Made by a program: the position numbers and the translations under genes. DNA of 64,000 bases. Origin: Apostichopus japonicus (Eukaryota > Echinodermata > Holothuroidea > Aspidochirotida > Stichopodidae). Where the stretch lies: NCBI RefSeq assembly GCF_037975245.1, contig NC_092561.1, positions 19,961,508 to 20,025,507 on the forward strand. The letters run 5' to 3'. Of the stretch, positions 1 to 11,143 are shown piece by piece (within the stretch, counting starts at the first letter, position 1; every line of letters starts with the position of its first letter). The notes beneath the pieces were generated by a model. That model worked only from the letters and a program-made list of their open reading frames with translations, was not told where the DNA came from and did not search any database.

Positions 1-773
1 ACAGGCAGGGGAACCAATGCTAGGGAGGGGTGGGGCAGGGGGCAGTGATGACTCGATCGATTTAACACCAATGATTTTTCACACATGTGGAATTTATGAC
101 TCAACATCCTTCTCCCCCACCCAGCTCCCCTTCCCCACCCAGGCACTACTTGACCTTAAAATGAGACAGGTAACAATTGTGTGGATATTCTATATGACAA
201 CAGAAAAGCTTGGGCATTTACGATAAACAGAAAGGATTGGAAGGGAGTAAGGAAAGCAAAAATCATGCAAGATATAAACTAAAATTCGTAAACACTGTAT
301 ACAAATAATTTAAAAAATAACAAGATGGTGTAATGTATACAAATGTTTAACTTTCACTTTACCAAAATGTGTACACATGTATGCCCATATCTTTTTCTTT
401 GAGTGGGGGAGGGTGGGTGGTGTTAGGGCGATTTCATGCAAACTTGACGCACAATCTAGCCCCCCCCCCCTTACCCACCCGCCAATTCTGTTCAATGGCT
501 TTCATTTATCAAACCCTCCTTCCTGTGGTTATGTTTTAGCAAACAATAGTCGCTCTTTACAAAACAGCCGCATGGACATTGCTAGTATTACTGTGCTACC
601 TCATTCCCAAACAGCTGTTACAATATGTCTGCGCCCAAGATCTAAAGACCTGCTGCGATGATCGATTAACACTGCTTTCTTTTTAAATACTATGCGAAAA
701 TAATTGTCCAGCGTAAATGTAGGGAACATTTGAGACAATATAAAACTGCAATTTTCTTCGTATTTCGCACAAA
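1..773. other. 5' flank of the METTL25-like gene, no gene seen
   Basis: No open frame here shows codon structure or a recognisable domain. The stretch holds C-rich and G-rich runs (around 400-480) and AT-rich DNA. The promoter and any untranslated leader of the gene starting at 774 should lie in it, but no TATA box or other core element stands out. Confidence 0.5.
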
Positions 774-2044
774 ATGGCAGTGTCAAAAGCTTGCACAGGC
801 TTGAGAAAAGTTCACGGTCTCTTGAACGATTTACTGGACGTGTTCAATGTGTACAAAGACGTACTCCGTTCAAATACTGTGGATTTCTACACCATTAATC
901 GAATAGACCTACTCCGAAATGCGAATCCACGCCTTCTGGATGAAATGTCGAAACTGTCTGGAGATGGACTAGTGAGATTAGCGTGTGGAGAGTTTGATCT
1001 CACTGAAGAGAGAAAGAATGATAATTTGTGTGATCGAAATTCGGAGGAAACTTTCCCCGAAGTGTGTAAATTATCTCAACAGTCCCAGATTCGTTGTGAA
1101 CGACTTGAACACGAATGTCATTGTTACTATCCCAGTGCAGGATCGTTTACCAAAAGTTTGGCGCTAGAGAAGGACGCAAGTATTCTTGTAAAACCCAAGG
1201 AATTTATGAACTTGAAAAAGTCACATGAAGTTGCAGAAATGTCTCACCTTTGCAGTTCTCTGATACGCCAGCAACAAATTGAAAAGGTATCTATATATCC
1301 TAAGCCTACACTACAGTATATCAGTGCTACAGACATGCCAGTTATGGTCTAGACCTACTAAAACTACGTATGTTGATCACTAAATAGCAGATCATATGGG
1401 AGATACTTTTCTTAAATATTTCAAAAAATCTATTAGGCCTAGCTGGCCTATACAACGTAAGCACAAAATCAGAAAGCCGCCTACTTAAAGAAAATTTCAC
1501 ATTCAAACGAACTAATGTATTATAGTTATAAATTTTGATGAAGGTTACTGCAGTATGAACCTGAGGAATACTAATAAGTATACACAATTGGTTTGATTTG
1601 ATTCATTATTAATATAGCTAATTCTATTATTTTAATTCCTGTTTCAACCGCAGGTCATTGATATCGGGAGTGGTAAAGGCTACCTCAGCCAATACCTCAC
1701 TTTACAGTTTGGTGTACGTGTAATTGGGATAGACTCCTCAGATACCAACACACACGGAGCCAAGGAAAGAGGCAGGAAGCTTTTGAAACATTGGAAGACC
1801 TTCATGCGAAGGTCTGCAGAGCAGCAAAATAAGTTGTATCCTAAGGAGGTTGTGGACCCAATGGGGCAGTCAAGGTACGGTAGGTCCCTGATATGACAGA
1901 CCTGTGGAATATCTATTTCAGGCATGAGACTCTTCCGCGGAAACGTGGATTTCCGATTTTGTTTTTTCATTTTCGCTTTTTTTTCTCGTAATTCGCGTTT
2001 TTTATTATTTTTTTGATTTGATTTGATTTGATTTGATTTGATTT

Positions 2045-2101
<57 letters not shown>

Positions 2102-5100
2102 CCAACATGCTGGACTGTGAAGGGAAGGAACACCGAATTTGACCAGTGGTGGAATCAAGTAGCACAAAGCAAGCAAAAAAGCCATTTTTTGATTCAAAAA
2201 AGCTAATGGATAAATTATACAAGCAGAAATTCCACACTTTTTTGGCGAGTTACGTGATGTGATAGATTCCATCTAGAGTCCACCATTTTGCATCTAACCC
2301 CTCCTTACCTGACAAAAAATTTCTAAACCCCTCCCCCAGGACGGCGATCGATAAATTTCAGATTTTTTTTCCCTGGCTCAGTCTCATCCCTGCTATTTCA
2401 GTGGCAGGAATTGTCAAGTGTTGTACTCAAGTAACTGTAACATGAATCCATGTACAAACAAAATTAGTAAGATACAACTGCCCCACAATGAGTACCTTAG
2501 GATGCAGATCCTGTGTATCATTACTATTTCCAATTAATCAAATGTATCATTTAAACAACTGCATACAATTAATGATTATAATATATGAATTAACGTTGTC
2601 ATATAATCATGATCATGATTTGCTGATATTTTCTATTTCTATTTATATATTTTTTCTATTTATGTGCTATTGTTAACTATTTTTTTCTTTTGCTATGTTT
2701 TCTATTTATTTTACATTTTCCTCTATTTAATAAGCAGCGTCGAAGAGACAAACGACAACTCGGAAGCTATTGAACCTGAGATGGGGGACGGTTGTACGAC
2801 CAACGAACCCGACGAGTCTCGCAGTTTAGACTCGACCAGCGAATCAGCAGAAGCCATGCGGAATGTACCTAGATTGTCGTCTCTAGCCAAAGTAACTATG
2901 ACTGGGAATCAGGAGAAACCAGACGTGAATAATTTGCCCCAGCGGAACAAATACTCGGACATCGAGAGTCACAGAAGTCAGTTTGAGCCAGTCACGGCAT
3001 TTGTCAGTAGCGCAACAGACCTGGCAAGTTTGACTGCATCATTGGATGTCGATGAGGGAAGAGCCTTTGAAACCGATGTAAGTGACAGTTTGACATCTGT
3101 AGGTGGTAAGCCCCTGAGGGAGAACAGGTCATATCATCCTCCCCCACCCCAACTCCCACCCACTTCCCTATAAAGGAAGCTTTTCCTGTACAGTATATCA
3201 ATAAAAACTGTACAGATTCAATAAGCGAAACAAATTAACACTACACAAGGCTATCCTACCATTCAGTGTGGAGGTACGTTAGATTGTTGCAAAGCTTTTT
3301 TTGGGAATGTGGTTCTGCTGCAGTTAGTCAGTTTTTGCCATCTTGTTTTCCATATCTCAAATACTGTATATGCAATATGGCAGACTGTGTCCATCCTTCA
3401 ATAAATCGTTTAATGTACCTAGGGTTCCCTACTTTACTTCAAGTCGTGTTTCTTATCCAGTCTTGATAGTTATTGAGGGTTTTTAACCATGTGGCTTGGA
3501 CATGCCGCAAAACAGGGTGGCTTTGCACGTGCTGCTATTGGTGGTCTTCCTGCCGGTACTTGTCGGGGCCCTGGCAGACCTCGTCTTCGATGGGTCGACG
3601 ATATTATTTCATGGTCAGGACTGTCATCTGCCGAACTCGTCGATGCTGGCATACGACATGTTAAAATCAAACCAATGACAATTGTACATCACTATTATAA
3701 TTTGCCTAGTAGAGGGCTTCGACGGGTTCTATCCTATGAAGAAAGATGATGATTATAACTGTTACATAGGCAGCTTTATGTGGACTCTCCATCTGCTCAA
3801 GGTCAGTTTCCTATTTGTATATCCACAGATATGAAATCTTCTTTCAACCCCTGAGTCCAGTTACATACTGTATATATATGTTAAATTACACAAAAACTGT
3901 TGTTGTGTATTTCAGCCGTTCCTCTTAGTTGGACTTCACACGTGTGGGGACCTCGGCGCGACGCTCACACAGCTATTCGTGGACTGTCCTTCCGCTGTTG
4001 CCATGTGCTTAGTGCCTTGCTGTTATCACTTTGTAACCGAGGAATTCGAGCCCAAGGAGAGCCGATTCTGGAAAGCTCCGTCAGAACTGAACCAATGGGG
4101 ATTTCCCATGAGTCAGTACCTCAGAGGGAAGGAAGTAAATATCGGAAGAGATGCCAGGATGCTTGCATGCATGGTACGTAAATGTTTACAGACTGTTGGA
4201 GGACAAAAACTATTATCCTAACACACTGTAGTATACCCAAACTGGAGCCTATACCGCAATTTTATACTATTGGCCTCAAAGAGTAACCAGAAAGTTGAAA
4301 GGGATAGAGGGAAGGAAGTAAATATAAGAGGAGATGCTTAGAATTAGATGCTCACATGTATCGTATGTAAATGTTTACAGACTGTAGGGTAATAAGATTG
4401 GCCTGAAACAATAGCAAGAAAACTGAAAGGGAATATGAATATGTAAATAAAGGGACAGAGAAGTCACATAGTTGAAACATTATCTGTATTCTATTTGTTT
4501 CATTGGTTCTAGATTAGTTTTAAGTTAATTGGTTTTGTATGGCAAGTTTTATTGTTAAATCCATATTGCTGTTTTAAGTCGTATTTGTTTTTCTGTAAAG
4601 TGCCTTGAGGCCTTCGGGCATTAGGCGCTATATAAATGTCAATTTATTATTATTATTATTATTATAATTTGCAACTTTGCAGGCTCAAGAACGGATGGCT
4701 GTCGACGGTAAAATACCTATCAGGGCACTATTTTTTCGTGCTGTGCTGCAGGTTCTGTTACGAGACCACTACAGAATTCCCTCCAGGTATGTACAGTACG
4801 TCACCTAACATTAGAGGTCTCACAAAGTTCATCCACAGATTGTTAAAAGGTCAAAGGTTAGCAAGAGCTGTTTGTCATGCGTTGTGATGCCTCACAAGTG
4901 GCGTGGACAGGCCATGTTTATATAGTCTTCATATGTCTTTACGAAGATTTTGAAATGAGAATATGCATTTCTTCTTTGCATAAATTTTTCTGGACCCCCC
5001 CAATTGACCTTGGGGTCCATTGAACCCCCTCTTTCAAGCCAGGCCTACACCTCCACTCGTACATTTTGTTAATTTTCCACACCTTTATGATTAACTTTAC

Positions 5101-6932
5101 TGAATATTCTACTTTTAAGCTGTCCATGGTTATCAATATTACTGATCCAAATTTTTTTGCTTCATGGCTTTGCCTATGATCACAGTCACAATCATCTGCC
5201 AACTTGTGTTTTTTTATTCCACAGAAAAGAAGCAGTTGGTAAACTGGCTAGTAAATGTAAAGACTTTGTGGAGTATGCCCGGAGGGCGATGACAAAACTG
5301 GGCTTTGAACATGAGAAGGTTTGTGAGTCAGACATTTCAAATTTGGATACAATATTAGAGGCACCCTCCAGTATTGACTAGACTGTTTAGGAACAATTTG
5401 AATACGGCAGCCTTTCAATAGTGTACGTTTTTCATTTGGTCAAGTTGTTGGAAACCAAATGAGAGTATTTTTGCTTTTCTTAATAGATGACTGATGAAGA
5501 AATAGATCAGTACTACCAAACCTATCTTGAGAAGATGAACTCGCTGGAGGTCTTTACCGCTGCGAGATTAGCATTTTCAAGGATGGTCGAATCCCTCTTA
5601 CTCTTGGACAAGTTGTGCTTTTTATTGGAACAGGTAGGTACCTCGAAATATTTTCATTCTCTTCACTGCAAAATTTGTAGAGAGATCAGTGTATTTAAAG
5701 ACGTAACTCAACAGATCTAGCTAAAGGAATTATTTATGATTTTCGTGTTTACTTCAGGTACATTAGATTTGGGTATGAGTAAATTAGTACTGCTAAATAC
5801 ACTTCAAATTGCAGCATGGTTTGATGGATTAATATTAAAGGTAACTGTAACGGTCGTGGCAAGACGAAAATAAGGATGATTTGTACAGAAGTCGGAGTCA
5901 CCGCAATTTATTCGATTCGCAGACGCACAGACTCCATGGCTCTGTAAAACTATCGAAATACAAAATAGAAAACTTACACTACTATTATCATTTTATAGTT
6001 TGTTTTTCGACACAAATAAAACTAGACAAATTCCACTATTGCACAGTCGTCAACCAGCAAACACACACGAAGAAAGCATTTAACTTATAATATATAAACA
6101 CCAAAATACCTCTTTTAGCCCTTTAACATCGAGAACATCCAAAAACCACTTCAACTGGTCCCTATTACAAACAGCATTATATTACGACCAGCATTCATTA
6201 AATTTCTAACCATTTTGCAAGTAATTTCAGATGGCTAAATATCTGGCATGTAAAACACTGTATACTAGTAGACGCAACCAATACCAGTAGTCCTTTCTTC
6301 GTGTGCGCCCAATATATGCAAGGATGTGCCCACGCTGGGCGGCCCCGCCCAGCAATAAAATTTACCGCCCAGCACTGTCTTCAAAATCGTGAATCCTGAC
6401 CAGCACTATTTACATCTAAAATCCCGACATTCCCTAACATTATATTCAACATAAATTGGGCCTAGCCTATGCCAAAATCATACAGACTAATAATGCATCA
6501 GTTACGCATGCGAGGAACATTACTTACGGCTCTCAATCGATCCCTTGTAATTTCGTTGAAAACAAACTAATAACTTTTACCAATTTACCAACAGTTTAAG
6601 AAAAAAAGAGTAAATTGTTAGCAAAACTAGTACTTGTGTATCAGTGCTTAAAAAGCTACAAAAGTGCCAGCATTTAGCATCTGAGCACCTTTCTCAGACC
6701 ACTCCCCCAGGACGGCGATCAGTATACCCGACACTCAGGAAATCTTGGGCACATCCCTGTATATGTATATATACCACATTGAAAAATTAAGCTTCTCCTG
6801 TTCAACTGGGTAACCCTTTCTCTCTCTTTCCAGCCTGATGTCGAATCAGCATCTATAGTGAGGTTGTTCGACCCAGTCCAGTCTCCAAGGTGCTATGCTG
6901 TTGTGGCCACGAAAAAGACTGCCAAGACATGA
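774..6932 (+). CDS. METTL25: METTL25-like methyltransferase-domain protein, 8 exons, complete
   Basis: Exons 774-1286, 1654-1874, 2738-3077, 3916-4173, 4683-4786, 5225-5318, 5487-5633 and 6834-6932 all have GT-AG borders and join in frame to 591 aa, close to the length of vertebrate METTL25 (about 600). The start ATG sits in a good context (CACAAAATGG). A SAM-binding motif I, VIDIGSGKGYLS, opens exon 2 (aa 172-183). GLHTCGDL (aa 364-371) and CCYHF (393-397) in exon 4 are family hallmarks, as is the C-terminal LFDPVQSPRC (570-579). The region between exon 2 and exon 4 is a polar, poorly conserved linker (exon 3). The family (METTL25/RRNAD1) consists of predicted SAM-dependent methyltransferases; the substrate cannot be told from sequence. 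Introns 2, 3, 4 and 7 contain transposon remnants. The gene looks intact. The related METTL25B/RRNAD1 is the main alternative identity. Confidence 0.9.
1919..2392. mobile_element. MITE copy A in METTL25 intron 2
   Basis: The ends CAGGCATGAGACT and AGTCTCATCCCTG form 13-bp inverted repeats with one mismatch. They are flanked by a 6-bp direct repeat, CTATTT (1913-1918 and 2393-2398), which fits a target-site duplication. Inside are a (GATTT)n run with a T tract of about 50 bases (2013-2099) and the motif CCCCCAGGACGGCGATC about 60 bp from the right end, shared with the copy at 6319-6759. There is no coding capacity, so it is non-autonomous. Confidence 0.75.
3480..3690 (+). pseudogene. Fragment of a non-LTR retrotransposon reverse transcriptase C-terminus
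   Basis: The frame from 3489 reads MWLGHAAKQGGFARA, then GTCRGPGRPRLRWVDDI, then a segment ending in SAELVDAGIRH. This matches the usual C-terminal tail of LINE ORF2 proteins (GHV-R--, GRPR-RW-DDI, then an AxxR-type helix). Only about 65 codons remain, with no upstream RT core, inside METTL25 intron 3. It is a dead 5'-truncated insertion. The clade is not resolved. Confidence 0.65.
4575..4670 (+). repeat. Retroposon 3' tail (GCGCTATATAAATG, TTA repeats)
   Basis: The segment GTAAAGTGCCTTGAGG, then GGCGCTATATAAATG, then (TTA)n is a common 3' end of LINE/SINE retroposons in many animals. It lies in METTL25 intron 4, just before the acceptor of exon 5. The body of the element is not recognisable. 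Confidence 0.55.
6319..6759. mobile_element. MITE copy B in METTL25 intron 7
   Basis: The 14-bp inverted termini CAAGGATGTGCCCA and TGGGCACATCCCTG differ at one base. They are bounded by the perfect 6-bp duplication TATATG (6313-6318 and 6760-6765). The inner motif CCCCCAGGACGGCGATC near the right end is shared with the element at 1919-2392, so both belong to one family with 6-bp target duplications. The left part is rich in GCCCAGC words. There is no open frame. Confidence 0.8.
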
Positions 6933-7585
6933 CCACTTCCATAGCTCTTGTGAGAATTTCATTGCAGCCGGTATGTTTGGAAGACTAACTACTACGGCCG
7001 TCACAGAGCTTGGACCTGACCGTTGGTTGGTCTTAGCCTTGGAAAGAATGGCTCCTGTGATGTATGGTGACGTGGTTTCGATCATGATGTTACGCCCACG
7101 GTATGCAATGATGCCAGAGAGGAGACAGAAAGAGAAGTTGCGACTGGTTCAATTCGTCTGCCATGCGATGGCTTATTCTTGCGTGGTTTGCATTCATGTG
7201 ACAGTAGCCAGGAGGAAGGTCCTTCTGATCCTATTTGGTTTAATACATCGATACAGTGAGATGTCAGCAAGAAGGAAGACAGTTTAGTGAAAACTTGCTC
7301 TCTTCTCGTGCGATGAGTCTGGTGAGATAATGTCCTCCTGTAGTGTTTACTTTGATGCTACAGTATGCAATGGTTTCCAAGAGGAAGGCTGTTAAATCAT
7401 GAACGGCTCTCTCATAGGCCATGACGGATTGTCATGTATATACTGTGGTTTACATTGATGATATGCGATAATTGATTGTAATACTGTTTTATCATGAGAG
7501 ATTAAAGATAGTGAGATCATACAAAATACAACTTTGGCTCATATTTTTCTTCTTTCATGAGTTTGGTTTTATATACATTCTTGGT

Positions 7586-7591
7586 AATAAA
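7586..7591 (+). promoter_or_regulatory. Poly(A) signal AATAAA, METTL25-like gene
   Basis: The first canonical AATAAA downstream of the stop at 6932 would give a 3' UTR of about 0.67 kb. A weaker ATTAAA lies at about 7501. Confidence 0.5.
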
Positions 7592-7599
7592 TCTTAGTC

Positions 7600-8374
7600 A
7601 CATGTCGAGCACCTGAAAGGAAAAAAAAACCACCGATAAAAATCACCAAGTAACGAAAGGTTTTTTCCGTGTATGGGGGGGGGGTGGCAGTTATATGGGG
7701 TTACAGTCATTTATGACAGGGGTAAGCAGATTTTGCAAAAACGTATTATGTTTCACGAAAATTTGTTGCTACATATTGCTATGTACACAAATGACGAAAC
7801 CTTAGAAAGAGTACATATTCTTTTCTCCAGATTTTATCCTGTTACCTCAGCTCCTTCGTTTTGTGGCTTTAAATATCGAATTATCTACGATCCCTCTTGT
7901 TGCATTAATCTGGAGTTGTATTACTAGGTTGCTCAGTTGCTAGGTTGTACACCCCACCCCCCCCCACCTTCTCCCCGTCCTTTCAATCCCACATGGAGAA
8001 AATATTTTAAAGTAGTTAGTAGCACAACTTTGCATGTGGACTTAATTATAGAACTAATGTATAGCATATATATATGCCTCCTAATTCACCACTTCATGTG
8101 TAAAAATATTTAATATCTTTTACTTGAGAACACGGAACCTGAGACCCTGTATACTGGGATTGGGCTTCACTGGTCTCAGGGCTACACATCTCCTTAAAAT
8201 CCTGGAACCTCCCACTGAATATCCCCAGAAAAAAATACCCAGAAATGTAGTAGACGTTAAATGGTACACTCAGAAGTATATTCAGAGGACAATCGAAAAC
8301 AGAGGACTAAGTCCTTTAACTAGCTCTAAGCGCAACGTTGTGTCAATTAATCATACTTTTTGACATGTTTATGT
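7600..8374. other. Intergenic, no gene seen
   Basis: AT-rich DNA with G and C runs (7675-7684, 7960-7970). The open frames are short, without domain or splice support. Confidence 0.5.
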
Positions 8375-9480
8375 GAGGTTGCAATGGGGATACACACCCC
8401 ACCCAGTGGTCTTACCAGCAGTGGTGTTACCAGTGGTGTTATCAGTGGTGTTACCAGTGGTGTTACCAGCAGTGGTCTTATTTCGGAGGTTGAAAAAGGG
8501 ATACACACCCCACCCATAGCAGTGGTCTTATTTCATAGGTTGAAAAAGGGATACACACCCCACCCATAGCAGTGGTCTTATTTCGTAGGTTGAAAAAGGG
8601 ATACACACCCCACCCATATCAGTGGTCTTATTTCAGAGGTTGAAAAGTGGAAACACACCCCACCCATAGCAGTGGTCTTATTTCGTAGGTTGAAAAAGGG
8701 ATACACACCCCACCCATAGCAGTGGTCTTATTTCGGAGGTTGAAAAAGGGATACACACCCCACCCATAGCAGTGGTCTTATTTCATAGGTTGAAAAAGGG
8801 ATACACACCCCACCCATAGCAGTGGTCTTATTTCAGAGGTTGAAAGGTGGATACACACCCCACCCATAGCAGTGGTCTTATTTCGTAGGGGTGAAATGGG
8901 GATACACATCCCACCCATAGCAGTGGTCTTATTTCGTAGGTTGAAATGGGGATACACATCCCACCCATAGCAGTGGTCTTATTTCAGAGGTTGATAAGGG
9001 GATACACACCCCACCCATAGCAGTGGTCTTATTTCAGAGGTTGAAAAGGGGATACACACCCCACCCATAGCAGTGGTCTTATTTCAGAGGCTGAAAAAGG
9101 GATACACATCCCACCCATAGCAGTGGTCTTATTTCAGAGGTTGATAAGGGGATACACACCCCACCCATAGCAGTGGTCTTATTTCAGAGGCTGAAAAAGG
9201 GATACACATCCGACCCATAGCAGTGGTCTTATTTCAGAGGTTGAAAAGGGGATACACACCCCACCCATAGCAGTGGTCTTATTTCAGAGGCTGAAAAAGG
9301 GATACACATCCCACCCATAGCAGTGGTCTTATTTCAGAGGTTGATAAGGGGATACACACCCCACCCATAGCAGTGGTCTTATTTCAGAGGCTGAAAAAGG
9401 GATACACATCCGACCCATAGCAGTGGTCTTATTTCAGAGGTTGAAAAGGGATACACACCCCACCCATAGCAGTGGTCTCA
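8375..9480 (+). repeat. 50-bp minisatellite, about 21 copies
   Basis: The core word GATACACACCCCACCCATAG followed by CAGTGGTCTTATTTC and (G/A)GAGGTTGAAAA recurs every 50 bp (for example at 8491, 8541 and 8591). Units differ by a few bases (GTAGG, AGAGG or ATAGG; TTGA or CTGA). The right half shows a higher-order alternation of two variants. The left end is preceded by short GTGGTGTTACCA repeats (8400-8480). Confidence 0.95.
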
Positions 9481-10121
9481 TATCGTCCTCAACTGAATGG
9501 GACTCCCCGACAACCAATTTCCTTCCAACAATTTTCACAAAAACTAATGGGGACGTGCCCCAGCGCCTCGATTGGCTAAACGGAATGTGATGTATATGTA
9601 GAGTAGGCCAATGGAGAAAATCATCGTAGTAAATAATCGAGGAAAATTGTTCTTATTTTTTTTTTGATACGCAGTTTTGGTAGTGACGATGACATATTCA
9701 TAAACATGCAAAAAGGGAAAAATATAGATGTGAAATGACTCAAAGTCAATAATTCTTTTCTTAATATTAACAATATTGTTTGAAATCTAAAAACATGCAT
9801 TTTCATAATTTTATTGTAGTGTCATACACTTTGTTACCATTTTAGGGAATTTATGGATCCTGTACGTACCCCATTTTCACATCTGCTCGATGACAGCAAT
9901 ATTTGGTAATATAATAAAAAACAATGGAATCGATACCTTTTGTACCAAGTAGATGGCTAATAGACCGTGAAGTGACATGACATCAACTGTTTGCAATCGA
10001 TTACAAAATCATATGCCATTTGGAGCATGAGCAAATTGTGCAATCAATCAGCCACCTGGCGATTCAGACCATGACATAACTCTCTGTCAGTGCTTTATTG
10101 AACCAGGGCAATTTACGTTAT
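9481..10121. other. Intergenic, no gene seen
   Basis: AT-rich sequence without supported frames or recognisable repeats. Confidence 0.4.
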
Positions 10122-11136
10122 CATAGGCGTACGAGGCGGGGGGGGGCAGGGGGGCAGACTGCCCCCCAAATTTCCAGAGGACAAGAAATTCGGGCAAAAG
10201 TCCTGAAAAATTCGGGCAGCCTAAGAGGAGAAAAAAAATTATATATAAATATGTAGTAGCTTGCCCGAATCTTTTTCATATTTTTGCCAGAAAATTCCGT
10301 GGAGAGCGTTCTGTGTTATTTGTTTTGTGACATTAATATTAATATAGGCCTAATGATTTTCTTTATTTAGCATCATGATGCCCGAATATTTCCGTGTAAC
10401 ACCACCGTAAGCGCAGCTCATCTGGGCTACCACGCTTTTTGCACTATCGCCCAAAATTATTAACAGGGAACGCCGCTCACAATCGTGGTGACAAGCATGC
10501 ATGGAGATTAGCAGTCTCTGAAGTGAAAAAAAAACCGCAGTAAACATTTTTTTCTAACTAGTCAACTGTATACCTGGACATCCCAGACATGAGTATATAT
10601 AAGAAACATTTTCTTTATCATGTTTGGTGGGGGGGGGGGGGGAGTGCCTACAAGCCTAAAAGTACAGGTTTATCATATTCTTTGTTATTTTTTACACTTT
10701 TTTTTTGAGGCAAATTGCAGTCTCACCCGACACAGCGACATTTTCCCGCCTACGTGTCGTTGAACAATGTATGTTTTTCTAGAGGTAGCTGAGTACTGTG
10801 TTAAAATAATAAATACCGTAACTAAATAGGAGTTAAAAAATATACTGTCCTAGTTTTCCCCGTCAAAGTGATGTTACCATTTTTTCTTCTTCTAATTTAC
10901 CAAATTTTTGAGGAAGTGTAAATTTCTAAACGTGAGATTATAAAATAAAGAATGTTTAGATGCAACTTGCAAGGCCTGAGAAGTGCCATTTCCGGCAGTC
11001 TGAGAGGCATATTTTGCCAAAAAAATTCTTGTACGCTACGCGCCAACCGATGGTGGCGCTCCGCTTAGTGTCACGGGAAATTTCGGGCACAAAAGTTTCT
11101 GCCCCCCCAAACCGAAATGGTCCCGTACGCCTATGC
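10122..11136. mobile_element. 1-kb non-autonomous inverted-repeat element
   Basis: The 12-bp perfect terminal repeats CATAGGCGTACG (10122-10133) and CGTACGCCTATG (11124-11135) enclose about 1 kb without coding capacity. ACGTTAT occurs directly left (10115-10121) and again at 11137-11143, one base beyond the right terminus, consistent with a 6-7 bp target duplication. G runs lie just inside the left end and C runs inside the right. The right part (10970-11080: AAGTGCCATTTCC, TGGTGGCGCT) is related to 41430-41530. Confidence 0.7.
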
Positions 11137-11143
11137 ACGTTAT

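Noticed and set aside
2043-2237. Poly-lysine frame
   Set aside because: Produced by the T tract within MITE copy A.
5860-6090. Possible LTR end (AACGGTCGTGGCAAGACG)
   Set aside because: No paired repeat, primer-binding site or polypurine tract could be found nearby.
6895-7287. 130-codon plus-strand frame at the end of the METTL25-like gene
   Set aside because: Overlaps the last coding exon in another frame and runs into the 3' UTR; no domain.
8375-9480. CRISPR-like array of regular repeats
   Set aside because: Units are contiguous 50-bp copies with no unique spacers, in a eukaryotic context; it is a minisatellite.
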